From NCBI GenBank assembly GCA_020056155.1, contig JAGVII010000888.1:1-5644 (forward strand): a DNA stretch of 5,644 nt. Direction: 5' to 3'. Positions 1-4,834 of this stretch are shown here, one piece after another. Source of the stretch: Afipia sp. (GTDB lineage Bacteria > Pseudomonadota > Alphaproteobacteria > Rhizobiales > Xanthobacteraceae). Numbering within the stretch: the stretch's first letter is position 1; every line of letters begins with the position of its first letter. Made by a program: the position numbers and the translations under genes. A model generated the notes under the pieces. It was given only the letters and a program-made list of their open reading frames with translations, did not search any database and had not been told where the DNA came from.

Positions 1-266
1 ACGCTTTCAACAACGTGCTGCTCTACGGCACCGGCGGTCTTGCCTTCGGCGCGCTGAAAGTCGAGCGGCCCGGCGGCATCTCCGAGAGCAGCACCTCGGC
101 CGGCTGGACGATCGGCGCCGGCGCGGAATTCGCGATCAACCAGAACTGGTCGGCCAAGGTCGAGTATCTTTACGTCGATCTCAGCGAGAAAAACTTCCTG
201 ATGACCGGCCTGCCGAACGGCTACAGTTTCAGCACCGTCCGTCTCGGTGTGAACTATCGCTTCTGA
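1..266 (+). CDS. Outer-membrane beta-barrel (Omp25/Opa-like) porin, C-terminal part
   Basis: This is the last 87 residues of a protein that begins before the window. The reading frame is open from base 3 to the TGA at 264-266. The sequence has alternating hydrophobic/polar strands typical of a small outer-membrane barrel: a YGTGGLAFG strand near the left edge, then GWTIGAGAEFAI, a KVEYLYVDL strand and a final strand ending VNYRF. The terminal phenylalanine is the C-terminal beta-signal read by the BAM complex. These motifs match the rhizobial/Brucella Omp25-Omp31 and Opa-like surface-protein family, usually about 200-280 residues with a signal peptide, which here would lie upstream. The role is structural or a porin in the outer membrane; no specific substrate can be read from this part. 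It is followed closely by an intrinsic terminator, so it probably ends its transcript. Family call is confident; gene name is not. Confidence 0.88.
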   Translation, partial: AFNNVLLYGTGGLAFGALKVERPGGISESSTSAGWTIGAGAEFAINQNWSAKVEYLYVDLSEKNFLMTGLPNGYSFSTVRLGVNYRF

Positions 267-292
267 TCTGCGTAGCGCATCGCATGTCATCG

Positions 293-322
293 ATCCCGGG
301 CCTCGCGCCCGGGATTTTCATT
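293..322 (+). terminator. Rho-independent terminator of the porin gene
   Basis: A perfect 9-bp GC-rich stem (ATCCCGGGC at 293-301 with GCCCGGGAT at 307-315) closes a 5-base loop and runs directly into a T-rich tract (TTTTCATTT, 315-323). It starts 26 bases after the porin stop codon. In the other direction the hairpin is not followed by T residues, so it should act mainly on the rightward porin transcript, although the cold-shock gene converges on it. Confidence 0.82.
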
Positions 323-347
323 TGTGGGGTTTAATCCCGAGGATGCG

Positions 348-563
348 TCAGGGCGAAACGACGAGATCGACCGCCTTCGGTCCCTTGCCCTTCTTGTCAG
401 GCTCGACTTCAAAAGTAATACGCTGTCCTTCGATCAAATCCTTCAATCCCGCACGCTCGACTGCGGTGATATGTACGAACACATCGCGTCCGCCGTCGTC
501 CGGCTTGATGAATCCGTATCCGCGTTCGGCATTGAAGAACTTGACGACACCTGTCATGGCCAT
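348..563 (-). CDS. Cold-shock domain protein (CspA family)
   Basis: This 71-residue protein is a single cold-shock domain, an OB-fold that binds single-stranded RNA and DNA and melts RNA secondary structure. It acts in the cytoplasm as an RNA chaperone. The opening TGVVKFFN, the RNP1 motif RGYGFI (about residues 14-19) and RNP2 VFVHI (28-32) are all present, as is the family's ISAVERAGL-like segment (here ITAVERAGL). Length is normal (CspA about 70). The frame stays open 20 codons further upstream, but the ATG at 561-563 is preferred: a GGGGAGGGG Shine-Dalgarno tract lies about 6 bases before it, and homology starts just after it. A second ATG two codons later (555-557) is possible. The gene stands alone, convergent with the porin gene. 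Alphaproteobacteria carry several csp paralogues, so no specific symbol is given and cold induction is not shown by the sequence. Confidence 0.95.
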   Translation of the reverse strand: MAMTGVVKFFNAERGYGFIKPDDGGRDVFVHITAVERAGLKDLIEGQRITFEVEPDKKGKGPKAVDLVVSP

Positions 564-841
564 CGGGAACCCCTCCCCGCATTGCACCTCCGGCGCGCAA
601 CGCGCGTCGGCCAGGTCCGGCATTCACTGCCGGAAAGCGGCGGCCTTGGAGAGCGCCTCCCAAAACCGGAAACGCCCGGGGCCTCTCGTCATTCCGCCGC
701 GGCCATTCGCGGGCGCGGGACGTAAAAGCCGACCTTCACCGCCGTAGCATAATACGGTTCCCGGCAAATTGACCATGGCGCATTTGGGGTATTGGTGCGC
801 ACGAAATCCGGGCACCTGCTTGCGGTCGCGCGTGCAGTGCG
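564..841 (-). promoter_or_regulatory. Upstream region and probable structured leader of the cold-shock gene
   Basis: This 278-base gap between the cold-shock gene and rlmJ carries no credible gene. Its only sizeable open frame (about 63 codons on the minus strand, 624-815) has no recognisable domain. Read toward the cold-shock gene it contains a TATTAT box (749-754) that could be a -10 element, though I see no good -35 partner. There is a perfect 6-bp hairpin with a 5-base loop (617-633, CCGGCA/TGCCGG) and a short GC hairpin (594-606) ahead of the Shine-Dalgarno tract. csp genes often have long folding 5' leaders. That this one does is inferred from the gap length and hairpins only. Confidence 0.35.
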
Positions 842-1702
842 TCAGGGCCTGACGGCCTCCACACGGAAGCGGCCGGCGCCGCCGAGACCGAGCGGCTTCT
901 CAAGCTCGTGCAGGATCGCCTTCAGCTCCGCCGCCAAAGTCCACGGCGGATTGACGATCAAGAGACCGGCGGACACCAGTCCCGAGTCCTGCGTCTGCGG
1001 CGCGACACTGAATTCGACGCGCAGGCATTTGGCGTCGCCGCCGCCGGCGTTCGCCACGCGCGCCACATGGTCCGCCAGCGTGTCGGTGGCGCGGCGTTCT
1101 TTCACCGGATACCAGAGCATGTAGATGCCGGTCGGCCACTTGGCGTGCGCCGCGCTGAAGCCGTCCGCCAGCCGCTTGAACTCGTCGCGGCTCTCGAACG
1201 GCGGATCGATCAGCACCAGCCCGCGCCGCTCATTCGGCGGCACGAATGCGGGCAATCCTGTCCAGCCGTCGAGATCGACCACGCGCGCCTGGGTGTCGCG
1301 GCGCAATGCGGAGATCAGTTGCTTGCGAGCGTTCGGCTCCAGTTCGCAGGCGACCAGACTGTCCTGCGGCCGCAGCAGCGCGCGTGCGACCAGCGGCGAT
1401 CCCGGATAGGCGGTGAGGTCGCGCTGCGGATTGAACGCGCGCACGATATCGAGATAGGGCGCGACCAGCGCCATGACCTGTTCGGACAGACGCGCCTGCA
1501 TCAGCCGCGCGATGCCAGTGCGCCATTCGCCGCCGCGCTCGGCCTCGCTGCTGGTCAGGTCGTACAACCCCGCGCCCGCATGGGTGTCGATCACGCGGAA
1601 CGCGGCCGGCTTCTCGTGCAGATAGGTCAGGATGCGCGCCAGCACGATGTGCTTGATGACATCGGCGAAGTTTCCGGCGTGGAATGCGTGACGGTAGTTC
1701 AT
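842..1702 (-). CDS. rlmJ: 23S rRNA (adenine(2030)-N6)-methyltransferase RlmJ
   Basis: This 286-residue protein is an AdoMet-dependent N6-adenine methyltransferase of the RlmJ (ComJ/YhiR) family, which methylates A2030 of 23S rRNA in E. coli before ribosome assembly. It acts in the cytoplasm. The N-terminus NYRHAFHAGNFADVIKH is the family signature. DTHAG (39-43) lies in the AdoMet site, followed by YPGSP (99-103), CELEP (119-123), the catalytic DPPFE (166-170, the N6-MTase motif IV) and NPPW (251-254). Length matches the E. coli protein (280). The start ATG at 1700-1702 is fixed by the signature. The same frame is open 103 codons further upstream, but that stretch translates an intergenic palindromic repeat and part of the reversed RNase T2 region and is not protein. 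The Shine-Dalgarno sequence before the true start is weak. No obvious terminator follows the gene. Confidence 0.94.
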   Translation of the reverse strand: MNYRHAFHAGNFADVIKHIVLARILTYLHEKPAAFRVIDTHAGAGLYDLTSSEAERGGEWRTGIARLMQARLSEQVMALVAPYLDIVRAFNPQRDLTAYPGSPLVARALLRPQDSLVACELEPNARKQLISALRRDTQARVVDLDGWTGLPAFVPPNERRGLVLIDPPFESRDEFKRLADGFSAAHAKWPTGIYMLWYPVKERRATDTLADHVARVANAGGGDAKCLRVEFSVAPQTQDSGLVSAGLLIVNPPWTLAAELKAILHELEKPLGLGGAGRFRVEAVRP

Positions 1703-1765
1703 GGCGCGACAGTTACGACATCGCGCGATGAAAGTAACGTGGCTCGTTTCTGATCCAATTTCAGT

Positions 1766-1852
1766 GTCATCACCGGGCTTGTCCCGGTGATCCCGATCGA
1801 TGAAGCACAGTGCCTCGATAATCGGGATGGCCGGGACAAGCCCGGCCATGAC
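1766..1852. repeat. REP/BIME-like palindromic intergenic repeat
   Basis: An 87-bp imperfect palindrome lies between the rlmJ start and the RNase T2 stop. It is bounded by GTCAT (1766-1770) and ATGAC (1848-1852). Each arm folds alone: a 9-bp stem around CTTGT (1769-1791) and a 9-bp stem around ACAAG (1827-1849), both with CCGGG/CCCGG cores. The arms also pair with each other, including a perfect ATCCCGAT/ATCGGGAT match (1790-1797 with 1821-1828). The form is that of REP pairs. The core GGCCGGGACAAGCCCGGCC resembles repeats I recall as abundant between genes in Bradyrhizobium and Rhodopseudomonas, whose translation gives the recurring spurious peptides MAGLVPAI and HRDKPGDD. It may aid termination of the RNase transcript or stabilise mRNA ends; this is inference. 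Confidence 0.8.
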
Positions 1853-1878
1853 AGTTGATAGGGACTTGCGCCTCCCGC

Positions 1879-2631
1879 TTATCCCCCGCGCACCGGCGGC
1901 ATCACCACCTTGTCGCGGCGGCAGGACCGGCGGTCGATCTCCTCGCAGGCACGGAACTGCAGATCCTTGCTCATGCAGATGCGCACCTCGCTCAGACGCT
2001 TGCTGTCGCACTGCACGGCGATCGCCGAACTGGAGAGACCGGGATTGGCCTTGACGAAGGCCTCCTCGACCTCGACGGGCGTGACGAGCCTAGTGTCGGA
2101 CAACTCGAGATACTCGGCCGGGATCTTCACCGAGGCGCGGGCCTTGCGGATGTTTTCAAAGTAGGCGCGCGCGCCCAGCCCCGAACAGGTGCCGTGCTTG
2201 TCCCATTCGCTGTAGATCAGCCCCGGCGCCGGCATCAGATCGAGCATCGAGGTCATGATGTTCCGCGCGAGCCGTGGCGAGGGCCGCTGGCAATAGTTCG
2301 GAAAGCCGTGATCGTATTGCGGCCACAGCCCGTGCACGACGAAGGAGAATGGCCGGCCGGCGCACTGGGTCTGGATGCTGCGGCCCGAATTGCCGCGTTC
2401 GTGCGCGGCCTGACAGAATGACGGCGACCACGACAGCGCGAGCACGTAGAAGTCGAACTCACCGGGGGCGTTCTGGCGCTTGTCCTGCGCCGGCGCCGCC
2501 CCCGCGATCAACCCGGCCATCGCGAGGCCGAGCAGCGGAGCCATCAGCCGGCGGGAGAAACGAACGAGATCGGCGCGCAAAAATCCAGATGAAAAAACTG
2601 CGGCCGACGAACCGGACCTGAAACCGAACAT
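1879..2631 (-). CDS. Secreted/periplasmic ribonuclease T2 family protein
   Basis: This is a 250-residue T2-family endoribonuclease, which cleaves single-stranded RNA through a 2',3'-cyclic phosphate intermediate. Both catalytic motifs are intact: CAS1 as FVVHGLWPQ (about residues 97-105, catalytic His100) and CAS2 as EWDKHGTCS (142-150, with Glu142, Lys145 and His146). Eight cysteines in the mature part allow the disulfides usual for this family and fit export. An N-terminal region with arginines and a hydrophobic stretch (about 30-48, ending in GAAPAQ) is a signal peptide with a long n-region. The ATG at 2629-2631 is chosen for a GGGGG tract 7 bases upstream. An in-frame ATG at 2656-2658 would give 259 residues, and one at 2542-2544 would drop the charged n-region. 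The likely role is scavenging of extracellular or periplasmic RNA. A possible promoter lies at 2707-2735. Family call is very firm; the start is not. Confidence 0.93.
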   Translation of the reverse strand: MFGFRSGSSAAVFSSGFLRADLVRFSRRLMAPLLGLAMAGLIAGAAPAQDKRQNAPGEFDFYVLALSWSPSFCQAAHERGNSGRSIQTQCAGRPFSFVVHGLWPQYDHGFPNYCQRPSPRLARNIMTSMLDLMPAPGLIYSEWDKHGTCSGLGARAYFENIRKARASVKIPAEYLELSDTRLVTPVEVEEAFVKANPGLSSSAIAVQCDSKRLSEVRICMSKDLQFRACEEIDRRSCRRDKVVMPPVRGG

Positions 2632-2706
2632 GGCGACGCCCCCAACCCCTCTCCGCATGGTCCGGCCTGCACCGGGTCGCTTTCATGCGGACTACGCAAT
2701 GCCCAA

Positions 2707-2735
2707 AGCCTAGTCATGTAACAAGAACATTTCAA
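2707..2735 (-). promoter_or_regulatory. Candidate promoter of the RNase T2 gene
   Basis: On the minus strand, TTGAAA (2730-2735) and TAGGCT (2707-2712) are separated by 17 bases, an acceptable sigma-70-like pair with a good -35 and a weak -10. It sits 76 bases before the preferred start of the RNase gene and overlaps the T-rich tail of the preceding gene's terminator. It is only a consensus match by eye. Confidence 0.3.
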
Positions 2736-2775
2736 GAACAAAATCGCCCCATCCACCGCGGAGCGGACGGGGCGA
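2734..2775 (-). terminator. Rho-independent terminator of the 156-residue secreted protein gene
   Basis: Read on the minus strand, a 7-bp stem TCGCCCC (2769-2775) / GGGGCGA (2744-2750) encloses an 18-base loop with some further internal pairing. It is followed at once by TTTTGTTCTT (2734-2743). It begins about 30 bases past the TAA of the gene at 2804-3274, which is the usual place for an intrinsic terminator. It separates that gene from the RNase T2 gene downstream. Confidence 0.7.
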
Positions 2776-2803
2776 CCCGAATCACGAATCGATCTGCTGA
2801 AGC

Positions 2804-3274
2804 TTACGGCCGCGCGGCCTTGCACGCCGGATTGTAGGCCCAGTTGCGGTCGAGGCCGACCACACACCACTCGACGCCCGAATCGAATCCGGCAAAGCCG
2901 CCGTCCTCGATGATCGAGAAATGCACCTGACGCGCGCGGCCATCGTTCAGCATGGCACTGGCAGTGCAGAAGCGGCGCGGAATGCTGTCATTGGCCCAGG
3001 CCCGGAATGCCACTTCGTGGACGTTGGCATAGCCCGTGATCTCGAGCTTGGAATTCCAGAATTTGCTCTCTTTTTCAGAGAACTGCTGGGAAATGGTGCC
3101 GAGCGCCTCGCTGCACGGGCGCATGACGCCGTCATAACGCGGGCCGGACAGCCAGATACCGCGCTCCAGGACACCGGCGGCTTCAGCCGCGGGGCTGAGT
3201 GCCGCCAGGCCGGCCAAGGCGCCCAGCGCCAAAGCAAGAGTCAGGTTTCGCAATGTCGAGAAAAGGTCGCGCAT
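2804..3274 (-). CDS. Secreted four-cysteine protein of unknown function
   Basis: I do not recognise a named family for this 156-residue protein. Residues 1-32 form a clear Sec signal peptide: charged MRDLFSTLRN, a leucine/alanine-rich core and an AEA cleavage site, so the mature protein of about 124 residues is periplasmic or extracellular. The mature part has exactly four cysteines (54, 103, 137, 151), suggesting two disulfides. It is rich in aromatic residues (GIWLSGPRYDG, FWNSKLEI, EVAFRAWAND, NWAYNP), like a small beta-rich domain. The ATG at 3272-3274 has a GGTGG tract about 9 bases upstream and places the signal peptide correctly. The gene is divergent from the secreted protein at 3443 and ends in its own intrinsic terminator. 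The signal peptide, composition and start make it a convincing gene; no function is assigned. Confidence 0.85.
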   Translation of the reverse strand: MRDLFSTLRNLTLALALGALAGLAALSPAAEAAGVLERGIWLSGPRYDGVMRPCSEALGTISQQFSEKESKFWNSKLEITGYANVHEVAFRAWANDSIPRRFCTASAMLNDGRARQVHFSIIEDGGFAGFDSGVEWCVVGLDRNWAYNPACKAARP

Positions 3275-3442
3275 GAAAGCGGTCCACCGAATGGTCGTTG
3301 CGCCGGAAGGTGCCGCGAAGCCGTCAGCCGGTCAAGTGCAGCGCGGCAACACTCGGCCGCCAACACCATCGAATCGCGACGGCATTCTTTCCATGACAGC
3401 CCGGCCGCCTTATGGTGAGGGCGGAATCGAACGGAGAGCATG
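3275..3442. promoter_or_regulatory. Divergent intergenic region
   Basis: These 168 bases separate two genes that both encode small secreted proteins and are transcribed away from each other, so promoters for both must lie here or nearby. By eye I find no convincing -35/-10 pair and no strong operator-like inverted repeat. The only clear signal is the GGAG ribosome-binding site at 3433-3436 for the rightward gene. Confidence 0.4.
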
Positions 3443-3742
3443 ATGCGAGCGACTGGAACGGCGATCCTGACAGCGATCTTGGGGACCCTTGCGCTGACGC
3501 CAGCAAGCGCGTTTATCGACACGGTGCCGCCCTTCAAGGGCAACGACACCGGCGGCATCATCGCCTATTCGCTCTATAAGGAAGGCGCGGACATCAAGGC
3601 GATGGCCGTCGATCATTGCGCCCGCTACGGCAAGGCCGTGAAACTGACCGGCACCGATGCGCAGTACGGCGGCTACATCTCCTTCGCCTGCGTCTGGGTC
3701 CATCCGGGCCACCTCGACCGGCCGCTCCGCGTCGGTTACTGA
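3443..3742 (+). CDS. Small secreted two-cysteine protein of unknown function
   Basis: This 99-residue protein has a Sec signal peptide (MRATGTAILT, hydrophobic core, ASA at 21-23), leaving about 76 mature residues outside the cytoplasm. Two cysteines (59 and 83) sit in DHCARYGK and SFACVW and could form one disulfide. The A-x-x-HCA-x-YGK pattern followed by a YGGYISF strand resembles short hypothetical exported proteins common in Rhizobiales, but I can assign no function. Two adjacent ATGs are possible. The second (3443) is preferred because GGAG at 3433-3436 then has a 6-base spacing, against 3 bases for the ATG at 3440. It is the only complete rightward gene in the window and converges on the 72-residue gene. 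Confidence 0.82.
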   Translation: MRATGTAILTAILGTLALTPASAFIDTVPPFKGNDTGGIIAYSLYKEGADIKAMAVDHCARYGKAVKLTGTDAQYGGYISFACVWVHPGHLDRPLRVGY

Positions 3743-3781
3743 CGATACCTTTTCTGAACCGCGAGATTTAAACCGGGCGCC

Positions 3782-3795
3782 CCCGCGAAAGCGGG
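3782..3795. repeat. Short REP-like hairpin between convergent genes
   Basis: CCCGC-GAAA-GCGGG (3782-3795) is a perfect 5-bp stem with a GNRA-type tetraloop, set in a GC-rich context. It lies in the 74-base gap between the stop codons of two convergent genes. The CCGCGAAAGCGGGATGAC form resembles short dispersed hairpins between alphaproteobacterial genes. It lacks a proper T-tract on either side, so it is at best a weak bidirectional terminator. Confidence 0.45.
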
Positions 3796-3816
3796 ATGAC
3801 CACCGATGTCGTTCGG

Positions 3817-4035
3817 CTACTTTCCGATCTTCCAGGGATCGTACTTCTCTTTTGAAACCGGGACATTTTTCATCGCGGCCTGGGCAGCGGCTTCTTCCCG
3901 CGCCATGCGCTTCTGCCGGTCTTCGCCCTGCGGCTGCGACGCGCCCGTATCGCCGCCGGGACGCCCCTTGCCCTGCGCATGAACCTGCCCGGACAACAGC
4001 ATCACGGCCGCGGCAGCAATCAACACGAGTCTCAT
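3817..4035 (-). CDS. Small secreted basic/alanine-rich peptide, hypothetical
   Basis: This 72-residue protein has a signal peptide (MRLVLIAAAAVMLLSGQVHA, cleavage likely after residue 20), leaving about 52 residues. The mature part is polar and low-complexity: QGKGRPGGDTG, then a charged, probably helical stretch (GEDRQKRMAREEAAAQAAMKN, about 37-57), then a proline/tyrosine tail SKEKYDPWKIGK. The combination of GKG-rich start, KR/E helix and a KYDPWK ending is one I recall from short hypothetical exported proteins of Bradyrhizobium and relatives. No function is known to me. The start is well supported: GGAG lies 7 bases before the ATG at 4033-4035. It has no cysteines and no lipobox. It is separated by 94 bases from the thioesterase gene upstream and may be transcribed with it or alone. 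Confidence 0.75.
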   Translation of the reverse strand: MRLVLIAAAAVMLLSGQVHAQGKGRPGGDTGASQPQGEDRQKRMAREEAAAQAAMKNVPVSKEKYDPWKIGK

Positions 4036-4129
4036 CGGACGTCTCCGTTGGCGAACGGCCGGAACCTAGCCTCGTTCGACCTCCCGGAACAATCAGAAAC
4101 GCTCAAAATCGCGACCGGCAAAGTGCGTA

Positions 4130-4525
4130 TCAGCTGACTCCGAACCGCTTTTCGAAAGCCACGATATTGATCACGCCGCGCCGGTGGGTGCCGTCGCCGA
4201 TCTTGCGGTCGCCATCCCAGGCTTCCACGTCGAACAGCACGCTCTTGGCATCGATCTGGCGCACGCGCGACGTCACGCGCACCTTGCGCCCAACCGGCGT
4301 CGCCGCCAGATGCCGGACGTTCACCTCCATGCCGACGCTGACATGGCCCTCGGGCAACAGGTCCGCGATGGAGGCGGTGCAGGCCTTTTCCATGTGCAGG
4401 ATCATGACCGGGGTCGCGTAGACCGCCGGCATGGTCGACAGGAAATGCTGCACGGTCATGTCGTGCGCAACGGTGATGACCGCTTCGCCAGGAATGCCGA
4501 CACTAACTTTCTCAAGCACGTTCAT
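4130..4525 (-). CDS. FlK-like hot-dog fold acyl-CoA thioesterase
   Basis: This 131-residue cytoplasmic protein matches the thioesterase family typified by fluoroacetyl-CoA thioesterase FlK, single-domain hot-dog enzymes hydrolysing small acyl-CoAs. Numbered from the ATG, Thr38, Glu46, Gly65, His72 and Arg116 fall at a constant offset of four from the FlK residues I recall as Thr42, Glu50, Gly69, His76 and Arg120, so the catalytic set appears complete. Visible motifs are YATPVMILHMEKAC (36-49), GHVSVGMEVNVRHLAATPVG (60-79) and GTHRRGVIN (112-120). The FlK lid phenylalanines (33 and 36) would fall at Leu29 and Met32, so fluoroacetyl selectivity is unlikely and the natural acyl group is unknown. 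AGGA lies 6 bases before the ATG. It starts 12 bases after the tautomerase gene and surely shares its transcript. No terminator is evident after it. Confidence 0.88.
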   Translation of the reverse strand: MNVLEKVSVGIPGEAVITVAHDMTVQHFLSTMPAVYATPVMILHMEKACTASIADLLPEGHVSVGMEVNVRHLAATPVGRKVRVTSRVRQIDAKSVLFDVEAWDGDRKIGDGTHRRGVINIVAFEKRFGVS

Positions 4526-4537
4526 GCTGCGTCCTGC

Positions 4538-4738
4538 TTACTTCGCCGCGGCCTTGCGCTCGAGAAAGGTCTTGCCGCCCTTCATCTTGTGGGTCAGCGG
4601 CGCTTCGTTGATCTGCACCGTCACGACCTCCGCATCGACGCCGAGATTCTTCACCAGCGCCTGGGTGATGTCGAGCATCATGCCCTTCTTCTGATCGTCG
4701 GTGCGTCCGGCGGCCATGTTCACGATGACTTCAGGCAT
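4538..4738 (-). CDS. 4-oxalocrotonate tautomerase family protein
   Basis: This 66-residue protein belongs to the tautomerase superfamily of small beta-alpha-beta subunits that assemble into hexamers or trimers. The catalytic base is the N-terminal proline, exposed after Met removal; the sequence starts MPEVIV, so it is present. Arg11 (after Met removal) is present in AAGRTDDQK. The second 4-OT arginine, Arg39, aligns with threonine in EVVTVQINEAP, and the aromatic residue usual near position 50 is missing in the tail THKMKGGKTF, so classical 2-hydroxymuconate isomerisation is not assured. Length is close to the family norm (about 62) plus a short KAAAK tail. AAGGA lies 7 bases before the ATG at 4736-4738, a strong site. 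It is followed after 12 bases by the thioesterase. No catechol meta-cleavage genes are nearby, so the substrate is unknown. Confidence 0.88.
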   Translation of the reverse strand: MPEVIVNMAAGRTDDQKKGMMLDITQALVKNLGVDAEVVTVQINEAPLTHKMKGGKTFLERKAAAK

Positions 4739-4778
4739 GTTCGTTTCCTTTTTCTTGATGTGACAACGGAGACTGTCT

Positions 4779-4825
4779 TCTTTAGCTGCGCGTGTTCTAT
4801 TCGCAAAACCGGGGCTGCTTTTGCG
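4779..4825 (-). promoter_or_regulatory. Inverted repeat and candidate promoter ahead of the tautomerase-thioesterase pair
   Basis: CGCAAAA (4802-4808) and TTTTGCG (4819-4825) form a perfect 7-bp inverted repeat with a 10-base GC-rich spacer. On the minus strand a TTGCGA (4801-4806) overlaps one arm and lies 16 bases before TAAAGA (4779-4784), a weak -35/-10 pair about 45 bases from the tautomerase start. The arrangement could be an operator over a promoter. It could instead be an RNA hairpin at the end of the DUF2000 transcript, but no T-tract follows it. Confidence 0.35.
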
Positions 4826-4834
4826 GACGACGCG

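Noticed and set aside
624..815. 63-codon minus-strand frame upstream of the cold-shock gene
   Set aside because: It has no ribosome-binding site, domain or signal peptide; the region is better read as promoter/leader.
794..816. GGTGC/GCACC inverted repeat as a terminator for rlmJ
   Set aside because: The stem is only 5 bp with a 13-base loop and no T-tract follows on the minus strand.
908..1753. Long rightward open frame (281 codons) opposite rlmJ
   Set aside because: It lies wholly antisense to rlmJ, has no recognisable domain and runs through the palindromic repeat. Long antisense frames are common in high-GC genes.
1855..2421. Rightward 188-codon open frame opposite the RNase T2 gene
   Set aside because: It is antisense to intact catalytic motifs of the RNase and has no homology I recognise.
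3657..4421. Rightward 254-codon open frame covering the convergent gap and the 72-residue gene
   Set aside because: It overlaps the real 3443-3742 gene in another frame and is antisense to two others. The sequence is Arg/Ser/Pro-rich with no motif.
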